Source: Marinovum sp. (lineage in GTDB: Bacteria > Pseudomonadota > Alphaproteobacteria > Rhodobacterales > Rhodobacteraceae). Taken from it: a DNA stretch of 64,000 nucleotides. The notes beneath the pieces were generated by a model that saw only the letters and a list, made by a program, of their open reading frames with translations, searched no databases and was not told the DNA's origin. Of this stretch, positions 8,563 through 18,231 are shown piece after piece. Position numbers and translations under genes: made by a program. The stretch is from assembly GCA_022447495.1 (NCBI GenBank), contig JAKVBH010000017.1:1-64000 (forward strand). Reading direction: 5' to 3'. Each line of letters opens with the position of its first letter. The first letter of the stretch is position 1.

Positions 8563-9951
8563 ATGCAGTACGTTTCCACCCGGGGCCAGGCACCCGAACT
8601 TTCCTTTGAAGAGGCGATGCTGTCTGGCTTGGCCCGCGATGGCGGTCTTTACGTGCCAAAGTCGATCCCGCGCCTGTCCAAAGATGAGATCGCCGCGCTC
8701 GAAGGGGCAAGCTACGAAGAAGTGGCCTTCGTCGTCATGCGCCCCTTCATTGGAGATAGCTTTGACGACGCCACGTTGAAACGATTGATTGCTGCTGCCT
8801 ATGGCTCCTTCGGCCACAACGTACGCGCGCCGTTGGTGCAATTGGCACCGGGTCATTTCTTGCTTGAGCTGTTCCATGGCCCAACGCTCGCGTTCAAAGA
8901 TTTTGCCATGCAGTTGATCGGGCAGTTCTTCCAGGAGGCGCTCGGTCGTCGCGGCGAACGGGTGACTATTGTAGGCGCGACTTCCGGCGACACTGGATCG
9001 GCGGCCATGGAAGCGTTCCGCGGATTGGATAATGTGGAAGTCTTCATTCTTTATCCGCATGGCCGTGTATCTGAGGTACAACGCCGTCAGATGACAACGC
9101 CGAAAGAGGAAAACGTGCACGCGTTGGCCATCGACGGGACATTCGACGACGCACAAGCGCGTTTGAAAGACATGTTCAACGACCTCGAATTTCGCGACGA
9201 GGTGCGTTTGGCGGGCGTCAACTCCATCAACTGGGCACGCGTGCTGGCCCAAGTTGTCTACTACTTTACGGCTGCAATCTCGCTTGGCGCACCAAATCGC
9301 GCGGTGAGCTTTACGGTTCCAACTGGTAACTTCGGGGATATCTTCGCCGGGTATATCGCGAAATCTATGGGGCTTCCCATTCATAAGCTTGTGGTTGCGA
9401 CAAACCAAAATGATATCCTGCATCGCTGTCTGAGTACGGGTGCCTATCAAAAGGGTGACGTCCTTCCATCCATCAGCCCCTCCATGGACATTCAAGTCAG
9501 CTCAAACTTTGAGCGAGTTTTGTTTGACGTCTACGACCGTGACGGCGGCGCCATTCGCCAATTGATGTCCGAGCTGAACGATGGCGGCTTTTCGGTGAGC
9601 CAGGGCGCATTGGAACGTTTGCAAGAAATTTTTGTCTCCGGTCGTGTGAGCGAAGAAGAAACGCAGGCCATGATCACCCACGCCAATGCCAATATGGGCG
9701 AATTGCTCTGCCCGCATTCGGCAATTGGCGTGCATGTAGCCGAGGCCCATGGAAGTGGCACGGTGCCAATGGTCACGCTGGCCACCGCGCATCCAGCCAA
9801 ATTCCCAGACGCAGTAGAAGCGGCCAGTGGCATTCGGCCACCTCTTCCAAATCGCATGGCCGACCTTTATGAGCGATCGGAAAGGGTGACGCGGGTGCCA
9901 AATGATCTCTCTGCGTTGCAGGCCGTGATACGGGAGAATATGCGCAAGTGA
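8563..9951 (+). CDS. thrC: Threonine synthase
   Basis: PLP enzyme converting O-phosphohomoserine to threonine in the cytoplasm. The 462-residue product begins MQYVSTRGQAP, as many proteobacterial ThrC proteins do, and the PLP-binding lysine is Lys112 in TLAFKDFAMQ. The phosphate-binding ATSGDTGSAAMEAF loop and VPTGNFGDIFAGY glycine-rich segment are clear. The start at 8563, five bases after the surf1 stop, is preferred to the longer open frame inside surf1. Its stop overlaps the GTG start of the M16 peptidase by four bases (GTGA). Confidence 0.96.
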   Translation: MQYVSTRGQAPELSFEEAMLSGLARDGGLYVPKSIPRLSKDEIAALEGASYEEVAFVVMRPFIGDSFDDATLKRLIAAAYGSFGHNVRAPLVQLAPGHFLLELFHGPTLAFKDFAMQLIGQFFQEALGRRGERVTIVGATSGDTGSAAMEAFRGLDNVEVFILYPHGRVSEVQRRQMTTPKEENVHALAIDGTFDDAQARLKDMFNDLEFRDEVRLAGVNSINWARVLAQVVYYFTAAISLGAPNRAVSFTVPTGNFGDIFAGYIAKSMGLPIHKLVVATNQNDILHRCLSTGAYQKGDVLPSISPSMDIQVSSNFERVLFDVYDRDGGAIRQLMSELNDGGFSVSQGALERLQEIFVSGRVSEEETQAMITHANANMGELLCPHSAIGVHVAEAHGSGTVPMVTLATAHPAKFPDAVEAASGIRPPLPNRMADLYERSERVTRVPNDLSALQAVIRENMRK

Positions 9952-11210
9952 CGGTCGAATTAGCGACATTGAGCAACGGCCTGCGGGTCGTCACGGAACA
10001 TATGCCGGGGCTTGAATCTGCCTCCGTTGGACTTTGGGTGGCCGCGGGCGGTCGTCACGAACGCCCTGAGCAAAACGGCATCGCGCATTTTCTGGAACAC
10101 ATGGCCTTCAAAGGCACCTCATCCAGATCTGCTCTTCAAATCGCCGAGGCCATCGAAGATGTTGGCGGCTACATAAACGCGTACACGTCGCGCGAGGTGA
10201 CGGCCTATTACGCGCGCGTTCTCAAGGCCGATGTGGCCTTGGCTGTTGATGTCTTGGCCGACATTCTAATCAACCCCGTATTCGAACCCCGAGAGATCGA
10301 GGTGGAGCGCGGGGTAATCCTTCAAGAAATCGGCCAAGCTCTGGACACTCCGGACGATGTGATTTTTGACTGGCTGCAAGAGGTGGCGTACCCGGATCAA
10401 CCTTTGGGCCGGACCATTCTTGGGCCCGAAGAACGGGTGCGTGCGTTCTCACGCGACGATTTGGCGACCTTTGTGCAAGAGCATTATGGCCCAGATCAGC
10501 TCATCTTGTCTGCGGCGGGTGCCGTAGATCACGACGCGTTGGTTGCACAAGCCGAGGCGCTTTTCGGCCACCTTGCGCCCCGTGCCAGTGCGGCGCATGA
10601 AACGGCTCGCTTTGGCGGTGGCGATGTGCGGCGGGTCAAAGGGTTGGAACAAGCGCATGTGGCGCTGGCTTTCGAAAGCCCCGGTTACCGCGACGAAGAC
10701 ATGTATGTCAGTCAGATCTACTCTGTGGCTCTGGGCGGAGGCATGTCATCGCGTCTCTTCCAGGAGGTCCGCGAAAAGCGTGGCTTGTGCTACACGATAT
10801 TTGCTCAAGCGGGCGCCTACGCCGATACCGGCATGATCACAGTGTATGCGGGGACCAGTGGGAACCAAGTGGGCGACCTTCTTGGCCTCACTCTGTCCGA
10901 AATGGCCCGCGCCGCCGACGACATGACAGACGCTGAGGTCGAACGCGCTCGGGTACAGATGAAGGCGGGGCTGTTGATGGGGCTTGAGAGCCCGTCCTCT
11001 CGTGCAGAGCGCATGGCGCGTATGGTCCAGATTTGGGGTCGCGTGCCGGACCTGTCTGAGACGATCCAGCGGATTGACGCGGTTGATTTGGTCCGCGTGA
11101 AAGCCTTCGGTGCACATATGTGCAGCGCAGCCCCCGCGGCTTTGGCACTATATGGTCCCATCGACGGGGCGCCCGATTTGGCCTCGCTCGGTTTGCGATC
11201 TGCCGCCTGA
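9948..11210 (+). CDS. M16 family zinc peptidase (processing-peptidase-like)
   Basis: Pitrilysin-type metallopeptidase related to the beta subunit of the mitochondrial processing peptidase. The inverted zinc motif HFLEH is at residues 47-51, with distal glutamates near 119-126 (EVERGVILQEI) as third ligand. The family segment GLCYTIFA follows in the second half. At 420 residues it is the single-chain bacterial size with two homologous halves. It starts with GTG overlapping the thrC stop, and its stop shares one base with the next ATG (TGATG), so it is probably co-translated with both neighbours. The substrate is unknown; no signal peptide is seen, suggesting cytoplasmic action. Confidence 0.92.
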   Translation: MTVELATLSNGLRVVTEHMPGLESASVGLWVAAGGRHERPEQNGIAHFLEHMAFKGTSSRSALQIAEAIEDVGGYINAYTSREVTAYYARVLKADVALAVDVLADILINPVFEPREIEVERGVILQEIGQALDTPDDVIFDWLQEVAYPDQPLGRTILGPEERVRAFSRDDLATFVQEHYGPDQLILSAAGAVDHDALVAQAEALFGHLAPRASAAHETARFGGGDVRRVKGLEQAHVALAFESPGYRDEDMYVSQIYSVALGGGMSSRLFQEVREKRGLCYTIFAQAGAYADTGMITVYAGTSGNQVGDLLGLTLSEMARAADDMTDAEVERARVQMKAGLLMGLESPSSRAERMARMVQIWGRVPDLSETIQRIDAVDLVRVKAFGAHMCSAAPAALALYGPIDGAPDLASLGLRSAA

Positions 11211-11791
11211 TGTTACTGGCGCGGCGGACTACACGGCTCGAAACGGAGCGGCTCACGCTGCGTCCCCCGGTGCATTCTGACTTTCGCGCGTGGACCTCTC
11301 TACGCATCACCAGTCGTGAGTTTCTCACCCCGTGGGAGCCCAACTGGGCCGGAGATCACCTGACGCGCAAAAGTTTTACCAATCGGGTCTATTGGGCCGG
11401 GCGGGCGATCAACCAAGGCACCGCGCTTCCGCTCTTTTTGTTGCGGCGCAACGATCAGGCCTTGGTGGGCGCAATCACACTCGACAATATCCGTCGCGGC
11501 CCAGCCCAATCTGGCGCGCTTGGCTATTGGGTGGGCGAGCCTTATGCGCGCGAAGGGTTCATGACCGAAGCCATCTCTGCAGTGGTGCACCACGCTTTCA
11601 CGCGCATGGAACTCAGCCGGATCGAGGCGGCATGTTTGCCAGAGAACCAAGCTTCTCGAGGCCTCTTGGAAAAAAGTGGTTTCAAATATGAGGGCGTCGC
11701 TCAAAGCTATCTGCAAATCAACGGGCGCTGGCGCACGCATGTGCTCTATGCTGCGTTGCGGATGGATCGCCGTGGGCGCACGGAAAATTAG
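11210..11791 (+). CDS. GNAT family N-acetyltransferase (RimJ/RimL-like)
   Basis: Acetyl-CoA dependent N-acetyltransferase of 193 residues. It begins MLLARRTTRLETERLTLRPP, the usual RimJ-type opening, and has GALGYWVGEPYAREGFMTEA (motif A region) and a C-terminal RIEAACLPENQASRGLLEKS segment that matches the family's CoA-binding and N-x-x-S helix. The ATG at 11210 uses the last base of the preceding stop. The exact target (ribosomal protein, amino acid or antibiotic) cannot be read from sequence. The association with the M16 gene upstream is common in Rhodobacterales. Confidence 0.9.
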   Translation: MLLARRTTRLETERLTLRPPVHSDFRAWTSLRITSREFLTPWEPNWAGDHLTRKSFTNRVYWAGRAINQGTALPLFLLRRNDQALVGAITLDNIRRGPAQSGALGYWVGEPYAREGFMTEAISAVVHHAFTRMELSRIEAACLPENQASRGLLEKSGFKYEGVAQSYLQINGRWRTHVLYAALRMDRRGRTEN

Positions 11792-11848
11792 GACGCGCCG
11801 CACTCGGTTTTGCCTTTCCACCGGCGTGCAATGGCTTAGCTCTTCGTC

Positions 11849-12505
11849 ATGGTGCTAGAACTCACTTCCGTTCAGAAAAACTACGCCTCAGTGGACGGCG
11901 ACGTGCAGGTTTTGGCCGGTGTCGATCTGTCGATCAACCGCGGTGAAACACACGCACTCACGGGGGAATCTGGGTCTGGCAAAAGCACACTTTTGCACCT
12001 CGCAGCAGGCCTTGATCTTCCAGATGCTGGGGAGGTGATGGTGGCAGGGCAGCCAATGTCCAAGCTTGACGATGCGGGACGCGCAGGGCTGCGTCGGCGC
12101 GATGTGGCGGTTGTGTTCCAACAATTCAATCTGATCCCGACGCTGTCTGTGCAGGATAATATCGCCTTCCAAGCGCGGTTGGCTGGGGTGTTTGAACCCA
12201 CGGCCGTCGCCTCCCTGAGCCACGCCTTGGGTTTGGAAGAACACCTCGACAAATACCCGGAACAGCTCTCCGGAGGTCAACAACAGCGCGTGGCCATCGC
12301 GCGCGCATTGGCCGTAAAACCGCAGCTGATCTTGGCCGATGAACCTACGGGCAATCTTGATGAAGAGACGGCAGACCGCGTCCTTGATGAGATGTTGCGC
12401 CTTGTGTCAGAAGCGCGGACGACATTGTTGCTGGTGACTCATTCCCCCAAAGTGGCGGCGCGGATGGGACGTACGTGGCATCTTGAACGCGGGCACTTGT
12501 CGTGA
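11849..12505 (+). CDS. ABC transporter ATP-binding protein (LolD/MacB type)
   Basis: ATPase of a type VII (FtsX-like) ABC system that uses ATP energy for periplasmic mechanotransmission or lipoprotein/lipid handling. Walker A is GESGSGKST (39-47), the signature is [15 protein letters not shown] and Walker B is [12 protein letters not shown]. The 218-residue length is normal for LolD-like proteins. The GTG start of the FtsX-type permease overlaps its stop by four bases, so the two form one complex. The AttH-like gene next in line suggests an AttEFGH-like export unit. Confidence 0.92.
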   Translation: MVLELTSVQKNYASVDGDVQVLAGVDLSINRGETHALTGESGSGKSTLLHLAAGLDLPDAGEVMVAGQPMSKLDDAGRAGLRRRDVAVVFQQFNLIPTLSVQDNIAFQARLAGVFEPTAVASLSHALGLEEHLDKYPEQLSGGQQQRVAIARALAVKPQLILADEPTGNLDEETADRVLDEMLRLVSEARTTLLLVTHSPKVAARMGRTWHLERGHLS

Positions 12506-14880
12506 CGCGCCTGGGGCTTTTGGCGCTGTTATCCCATTGGAGGCGCAACTGGCTTCAGGCTTTGACCGTGATCGCAGGTCTCGCCTTGGCGACGGCACTT
12601 TGGTCCGGGGTTCAGGCGATAAATGCAGAAGCAAAAGCGAGCTACGCCGCGGCAAGTGCAACGCTGGGTGATGGTCAATTCGACATGTTGATGCCCCGCG
12701 ATGGCGACGGCATTGCCATCTCAGACTACATCGCCTTGCGCCGCGCAGGATGGCAGGTAAGCCCAGTGCTCGAGGCTCCATGGCAGGGCATGACATTGGT
12801 CGGTGTGGACCCATTGACCTCGCCAAGTGTGGCCCTTCTCATGGGGGACGGCACGAGCCAAGGGTTGGCTGATGTTTTGAACCAAGCCATACTTTTTGCG
12901 AATCGTGACACGGCGCGCGCTCTGGCCAGCGTGGACGAGGTCATCATCCGCGACAGCATCGCGCCAGGGTTGGTCCTTGCGGACATTGCCGCTGTTCAAT
13001 ACCGCCTGGGACGAAAGGATCTCTCCCGCCTGGTCGTTCTGCCAGATCAGCCCCTATCGCGCCCTTCCTTAGAAGACATCGCGCCGAATTTGCAGCTACA
13101 AGCCTCCACGCAACGAGCAGATGTTGGCACGCTTACTGACAGTTTCCACCTCAACCTGACGGCCTTTGGCTTGCTGAGTTTTGCCGTTGGCCTTTTTATC
13201 GTGCACGCGGCCATCGGTTTGGCGTTCGAGCAGCGCCGTGCGATGGTGCGAACCTTGCGCGCGCTTGGCATGCCACTGCGGGCCCTTGTCGTTTTGATGA
13301 TGGGCGAGATGCTTCTGCTTGCGGTCGTGTCGGGTGCATTGGGAGTTGCACTTGGATATCTCATCGCTGCGAGCCTTTTGCCAGATGTGGCGGCGACATT
13401 GCGGGGCCTCTACGGCGCCGATGTGTCGAACCAACTTCAGATGCGCGCGGAATGGTGGGCGTCTGGTCTGGGCATGGCCGTGCTGGGCACGGCGGTGGCA
13501 AGCGGGCTTTACCTTTGGCAAACGGCGCAGATGCCACTTCTCAACGCAGCCCAATCCCAAGCCTGGGGTCAGTCTGCGCGTCGTCTGCGGTTGCGTCAGG
13601 GCGCTGTGGGCATTGGGCTTCTGATAGTGGCTTTGGCCCTTGCCGTTTGGGGCACTGGCCTGGTGGCTGCTTTTGCAGTGCTAGCAGGCTTGCTCCTGGG
13701 CGGGGCGCTGGTGCTTCCTGCAGCAACGGATGCGGTGCTGCGTTGGTTGTCGGACCGGGCCAAGACCGCATCCGGTCAGTGGTTCTGGGCCGACACACGG
13801 GGACAGTTGCCGGGATTGAGTTTGGCTTTGATGGCGCTTCTCTTGGCGCTGTCGGCGAATATTGGGGTCGCGACCATGGTGTCCAGTTTCCGACTGACCT
13901 TCGTGGCATTTTTGGATCAACGCTTGGCCCCTGAGTTATACCTGCGCGTCGACACCATTGAGAAAAGCGCGGCGCTGCTGACCTGGACTGAGGCGCGCGG
14001 CATAGAGACGCTGCCCTTATGGGCGCGCGAAACGGTGCTCGCGGGTCAGCCGTCGGAGCTTTTTGGCATACGTGTTGCCCCAACATACCGTCAGAACTGG
14101 ACGCTGCTCTCAGGTGATGGATCAGCCTGGGACGCTGTGGCGGCCGGGCAGGGGACGATTGTGAATGAGCAGCTGGCGCGCCGGGCCGGATTGAGCCTTG
14201 GCGAACAGCTGTCAGTTGGTCCGGCGACCTCCGTCCCAATCGTGGGCATCGTCGGCGATTATGGCAATCCACTCGGGCAAGCTGTGATCGCCGAGATCCT
14301 ATACGCGGACATCCACCCCGATGACGTAGCTTTGCAATTTGGTCTGCGCAGCAATGACGTTGTCGAATTGCGCAAATCCTTGCGAGAGGATCTTGGCCTC
14401 TCCGAGAGCGCAATGATCAACCAAGACGCGCTCAAGGCGTTTTCGTTGTCTGTGTTTGAGCGGACCTTCGTGGTGACCGCCGCCCTGAATGTGCTGACTC
14501 TGACCGTGGCCTGTTTTGCGCTTTTGATGAGCCTCCTCACGCTATCAGATCAACGCTTGCCACAGCTGGCGCCTGCCTGGGCCCTGGGTTTCACACGCAA
14601 GAGGTTGGCGGCGCTGGAGCTTGTGCGCGCCGTGGCTTTGGCGCTGGTCGTGAGCGTCCTCGCAGTCCCGGTGGGGCTTGGCTTGGCTTGGGTGCTTTTG
14701 TCAGTTGTAAATGCCGAAGCCTTTGGATGGCGTTTGCCGATGTTCTTCTTTCCTGGAATTTACCTGCGCCTTGTTCTTTTGGCTTTGGTTGCGGCGGCCA
14801 TCGCCGCGGCTTGGCCAGCTTGGCGGTTGCGACGTTTGCCGCCTATCCAATTGCTGAGGGTGTTCGCCAATGCTCGCTAA
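12502..14880 (+). CDS. ABC transporter permease, FtsX family (large)
   Basis: Membrane partner of the ATPase just upstream. The 792-residue protein has an N-terminal helix (about 12-32), a large periplasmic region, a first FtsX block of helices (about 212-340), two central helices (about 368-405), a second periplasmic loop (about 450-640) and a second FtsX block with terminal helices (about 648-785). This duplicated FtsX design is that of AttF/AttG-like or YbbP-like permeases. It starts with GTG inside the ATPase stop and overlaps the AttH-like gene by 11 bases. The cargo is not known. Confidence 0.88.
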   Translation: MTRLGLLALLSHWRRNWLQALTVIAGLALATALWSGVQAINAEAKASYAAASATLGDGQFDMLMPRDGDGIAISDYIALRRAGWQVSPVLEAPWQGMTLVGVDPLTSPSVALLMGDGTSQGLADVLNQAILFANRDTARALASVDEVIIRDSIAPGLVLADIAAVQYRLGRKDLSRLVVLPDQPLSRPSLEDIAPNLQLQASTQRADVGTLTDSFHLNLTAFGLLSFAVGLFIVHAAIGLAFEQRRAMVRTLRALGMPLRALVVLMMGEMLLLAVVSGALGVALGYLIAASLLPDVAATLRGLYGADVSNQLQMRAEWWASGLGMAVLGTAVASGLYLWQTAQMPLLNAAQSQAWGQSARRLRLRQGAVGIGLLIVALALAVWGTGLVAAFAVLAGLLLGGALVLPAATDAVLRWLSDRAKTASGQWFWADTRGQLPGLSLALMALLLALSANIGVATMVSSFRLTFVAFLDQRLAPELYLRVDTIEKSAALLTWTEARGIETLPLWARETVLAGQPSELFGIRVAPTYRQNWTLLSGDGSAWDAVAAGQGTIVNEQLARRAGLSLGEQLSVGPATSVPIVGIVGDYGNPLGQAVIAEILYADIHPDDVALQFGLRSNDVVELRKSLREDLGLSESAMINQDALKAFSLSVFERTFVVTAALNVLTLTVACFALLMSLLTLSDQRLPQLAPAWALGFTRKRLAALELVRAVALALVVSVLAVPVGLGLAWVLLSVVNAEAFGWRLPMFFFPGIYLRLVLLALVAAAIAAAWPAWRLRRLPPIQLLRVFANAR

Positions 14881-15919
14881 GTCTTACCTCACTCCTTTGG
14901 CGCTGTGCTTGAGTGCGCCTTTTGCCGGGGCGCAGGGCTTTATGGGGCTTGCGGGCGACGCCGAGGGGTTTGCCGTCCCAACCCCCAACCCCACCTTTTC
15001 CTTTCCGCAGGACCATGGCGCGCATCCTGACCATCGGATCGAGTGGTGGTACCTTACAGCCAATCTTGAGGCGGCGGACGGCACGCCATATGGCCTTCAA
15101 TGGACGCTCTTCCGTACGGCTTTTGCGCCGGAGGAGGCAGAAGAATGGGCCTCTCCCCAAGTGTGGTTTGCCCACGCGGCGGTCACAACGCCCGAGACCC
15201 ACTTTGCAACGGAGCGCTTTGCGCGGGGTGGTATCGGCCAGGCTGGTGTGATCGCAGACCCGTTTGAGGCTTGGATTGATGAGTGGTCATTGGCTGGGCC
15301 AAGCTTTGACAGTCTTCGGGTGGCCGCCCAAGGCTCCGATTTTGGCTTTGAGATGGCCCTTGAGGCCGAAGGCCCCCTGATCTTTCATGGAGAGCAAGGC
15401 TATTCGGAGAAATCTCTCGAAGGGCAAGCCAGCTACTATTATTCCCAGCCGTTCTTTCGCATCTCTGGCACGTTGCAACTGCCGGAAGGTCCGGAGCATG
15501 TCACGGGTCACGCTTGGCTGGATCGCGAATGGTCTTCGCAATTGCTCTCGGATCGCCAGGGAGGTTGGGATTGGTTCGCGTTGACTTTTGAAAGCGGACA
15601 GAAGCTCATGGGATTTCAGCTGCGCCAAGCCGGGGATGACCCGTTCACCGCCGCCACCTGGATCGAACCCGATGGCAGCACCGAGGTATATCCCACCGGC
15701 GCCTTTGAAGTTGCGCCTCTGGAATTGAGCGAACTTGCGGGTCGCAAAGTGCCCACCTCTTGGCGGGTAGAACTGCCAGATCGTGGGGTTGATGTGCGCG
15801 TAGATGCCATCAATCCTGGCTCTTGGATGGATTTGGCTATCCCCTATTGGGAGGGCCCGATCCGCATTGGCGGTAGCCACAGCGGCACGGGGTATTTGGA
15901 GATGACGGGATATGAGTGA
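14870..15919 (+). CDS. AttH/CrtC-like lipocalin-fold protein, exported
   Basis: Member of the hydroxyneurosporene synthase (CrtC)/AttH family, which has a double lipocalin-like beta fold. The 349-residue product has a signal peptide ending AGA at about residue 22, and the family hallmarks HPDHRIEWWYLTANL near residue 55 and GHAWLDREWSSQ near residue 215. In Agrobacterium the attEFGH cluster pairs such a protein with an ABC transporter, which matches the overlap here with the FtsX-type permease. No carotenoid genes are near, so an envelope role is more likely than carotenoid hydration. It overlaps the PNPOx-like gene by eight bases. Confidence 0.85.
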   Translation: MLAKSYLTPLALCLSAPFAGAQGFMGLAGDAEGFAVPTPNPTFSFPQDHGAHPDHRIEWWYLTANLEAADGTPYGLQWTLFRTAFAPEEAEEWASPQVWFAHAAVTTPETHFATERFARGGIGQAGVIADPFEAWIDEWSLAGPSFDSLRVAAQGSDFGFEMALEAEGPLIFHGEQGYSEKSLEGQASYYYSQPFFRISGTLQLPEGPEHVTGHAWLDREWSSQLLSDRQGGWDWFALTFESGQKLMGFQLRQAGDDPFTAATWIEPDGSTEVYPTGAFEVAPLELSELAGRKVPTSWRVELPDRGVDVRVDAINPGSWMDLAIPYWEGPIRIGGSHSGTGYLEMTGYE

Positions 15920-16466
15920 CCCAGGCGATCTTGCGGTGTTTTGGGATGATGCGTGGCAACGCTTACGCCGGGGCGTCGTCGACCGGCGGGCCGCAGCGCG
16001 GACGATCAGCTTTGCGACAGTTTCCCCCACTGGATGGCCCGAAGTGCGAACCGTTGTTCTGCGCGCGGCAGACATATCGAATGCCATGCTTGAGGTGCAC
16101 AGCGACAGCGAAACAGCAAAGGTGGCCGCTCTCAAAACCACGCCACGTGCGGCGCTGCATGTGTGGGATCCAAAAGCCGATTTGCAAATCCGCGCCAGCG
16201 GTGAGGTGCGTCTTCTTTCCGGTCCAAAGGTTGCTGCACAATGGGCGCAAGTACCGGATGTCGCGCGCGTGTCCTACGGGACAGATCCCGCGCCTGGCAC
16301 ACCCATAGAAAGTGTTTACAGCTATGAGAAACCGGCCAATCCGGACCGTTTTGTGGTCCTGCAATGTCACCTGACTGAGGTGGATCTGGTGCATCTTGGT
16401 GAGCGCCATCGCCGCGCGCGGTATGTGCGGGCCGATGGATGGCAGGGGATATGGTGCGCTCCATAG
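15912..16466 (+). CDS. Pyridoxamine 5'-phosphate oxidase-like FMN protein
   Basis: Split-barrel FMN-binding protein of 184 residues. The N-terminal half shows the PNPOx-type strand AARTISFATVSPTGWPEVRTVVLR and the ARAALHVWDPKADLQIR-like core, and the end has VVLQCHLTEVDLVHLGERHRRARY, as in the general PNPOx-related family rather than true PdxH. FMN binding is expected from the fold; the substrate is unknown. The ATG lies eight bases inside the AttH-like gene, making it the last gene of the 9.9-16.5 kb operon. Confidence 0.85.
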   Translation: MSDPGDLAVFWDDAWQRLRRGVVDRRAAARTISFATVSPTGWPEVRTVVLRAADISNAMLEVHSDSETAKVAALKTTPRAALHVWDPKADLQIRASGEVRLLSGPKVAAQWAQVPDVARVSYGTDPAPGTPIESVYSYEKPANPDRFVVLQCHLTEVDLVHLGERHRRARYVRADGWQGIWCAP

Positions 16467-16537
16467 GGACGTGTGGAATGACTTGAGCCTGAACATGAAT
16501 TCGCGGAGTGTACACCAGAGGTTCGAAAGTTCTGACC

Positions 16538-16873
16538 ATGCAAAATACCGCCCCGAAATCCTGTTGTGCCCCGACACGTGATGGCGTGGTGGCTGCGCTG
16601 GTCTCACCTGTTTTGGGTGTCGCCGATCCGCATTTTTGGGGCGCACGATCAGCGGTCAAATTGTGTGACATATCTGGTGGCACCGCATTACTCGGTGGAA
16701 ACGCACCCCTTCTGAAAGACCATGGCCATAGCCCACAGCATAACGTCAAGGTCGCACCTGTGCTGGACACGCTCGATAGCAAGCACGCCACCGCACCAGG
16801 GATTTCGTCTTGTGTTTCCAATTTCGAAAGGCGCGCTGACATAGGAATGAGTAGACGGAGGATGATAAGATGA
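16538..16873 (+). pseudogene. Probable decayed N-terminal fragment of a formylglycine-generating enzyme (SUMF1 family)
   Basis: A 111-codon frame starts MQNTAPKSCCAPTRD, like the Cys-rich N-termini of bacterial SUMF1-family proteins, and continues with SGGTALLGGNAPLLKDHG and QHNVKVAPV, which resemble the family's GG-x-ALLG-x-N-x-PLL start of the FGE domain. After that the similarity fades, and the catalytic C-terminal two thirds are absent. The frame ends by ATGA overlap with the next FAD oxidoreductase. This is best read as a degraded remnant that now acts as a leader for the downstream gene. The assignment is by eye and moderate. Confidence 0.4.
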
Positions 16874-18093
16874 CAGCCATTGGGTTTTCGACAACACCAA
16901 GCCGTGGCACTTATGACGTTGTCATTGTGGGTGGCGCCATAATGGGGTCATCGGCAGCGTGGTTTCTTTCAAACCTTGATGATTTCGATGGCACCGTGCT
17001 TGTTGTGGAACGTGATCCCAGCTACGAGTGGTGCTCGACCGCTCACACCAATTCTTGCATGCGTCAGCAGTTCTCAACCGAGTTGAACGTGCGGATATCC
17101 CAGTTCGCAGCCGACTTTGTGAAGAACATTCGCACATATATGGGCGGCGATCCGCGTGTGCCGAACCTGGCCATCCGCTCCCATGGGTACCTGTATCTTG
17201 CTAACAATGAGGGGCAGGCGGATGTTCTACGGGCAAACCAGAAAATCCAACACGCCGCTGGGGCCGCGACCGAGTTATTGAACGCCAATGACATTCGGGC
17301 ACGCTACCCATTCTATAATGTCGACGACATCGTGCTGGGCTCCATCAACACTGTCGATGAGGGGTACTTTGATGGCGCCGCCGTGTTTGATTGGTGGCGC
17401 CGACAAGCGCGAGAACGCGGTGTCGAATATGTTGTCGATGAAGTGGTGGGCATGACACTTAGTACGGCAGGAAATCGGGTCGAACAGGTAAAGTTGGCCT
17501 CAGGTGCACGGGTGTCCTGCGGACACGTTGTGAATGCGTCTGGCCCGCGCGCCGCTCGCACCGCCGCCATGGTTGGCATCGACGTTCCCATAGAGCCCCG
17601 AAAGCGGTTCACGTGGATTTTCAAGGCGGAAAAACCGCTAGACCGAGATCTACCGCTGACCATAGATCCGTCTGGCGTCCACGTCCGCGAGAATGGCGGC
17701 GGCACTTATCTTGCTGGAGGCCACGCGGATATTGACCCCGCTGTAGACTATGATGACTTCGCAATGGATCACGGATTTTGGGAGCTCCATGCGTGGCCCG
17801 CGATTGCCACCCGCATCCCCCAGTTTGAAGCGATCAAAGTTCAGTCAGAATGGGCAGGGCACTATTCGATGAACTGCTTTGACCAAAATGCAATCCTGGG
17901 ACCTCATACCGAGGTGGAGAATTTCTTTTTCCTCAACGGTTTTTCGGGCCACGGGCTTCAGCAATCGCCGGCCATGGGACGCGGTACGGCGGAGTGGCTG
18001 ACCTATGGTACTTATCGCAGCTTGGACCTCACTCCGTTCCATTACGAGCGCATCGCACTTGGCGATCCCATCGTAGAAAAGGCGGTGATTTGA
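16870..18093 (+). CDS. FAD-dependent oxidoreductase, DAO (sarcosine oxidase-like) family
   Basis: Flavoprotein expected to oxidise a secondary or N-methylated amino acid. Of 407 residues, the FAD-binding Rossmann motif is VVIVGGAIMGSSAAWFL (about 17-33), followed by an acidic end of the second strand (VVER). The segment GHVVNASGPRAARTAAM and the C-terminal NGFSGHGLQQSPAMGRG loop are typical of the DAO family (GlpD/SoxB-like). The start at 16870 has GGAGGATGATAAG upstream. No Tat or Sec signal is visible, so it is probably cytoplasmic. Substrate cannot be fixed by sequence alone. Confidence 0.88.
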   Translation: MTAIGFSTTPSRGTYDVVIVGGAIMGSSAAWFLSNLDDFDGTVLVVERDPSYEWCSTAHTNSCMRQQFSTELNVRISQFAADFVKNIRTYMGGDPRVPNLAIRSHGYLYLANNEGQADVLRANQKIQHAAGAATELLNANDIRARYPFYNVDDIVLGSINTVDEGYFDGAAVFDWWRRQARERGVEYVVDEVVGMTLSTAGNRVEQVKLASGARVSCGHVVNASGPRAARTAAMVGIDVPIEPRKRFTWIFKAEKPLDRDLPLTIDPSGVHVRENGGGTYLAGGHADIDPAVDYDDFAMDHGFWELHAWPAIATRIPQFEAIKVQSEWAGHYSMNCFDQNAILGPHTEVENFFFLNGFSGHGLQQSPAMGRGTAEWLTYGTYRSLDLTPFHYERIALGDPIVEKAVI

Positions 18094-18231
18094 GCCCTTC
18101 CAAAGGCTCCTTGGTGTAAGGCCAATTTTGCAAATTCATGGGGCCATGGCGGGGTTTCTACCGGTTCAGGCTAGACGAAAGCGTGCGACATGCCATCTTG
18201 TTTGTAAGAATTTGCAACAAAGGTGGCGGTC

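Noticed and set aside
15287..16141. 284-codon minus frame over the AttH-like gene
   Set aside because: Antisense shadow without family features.
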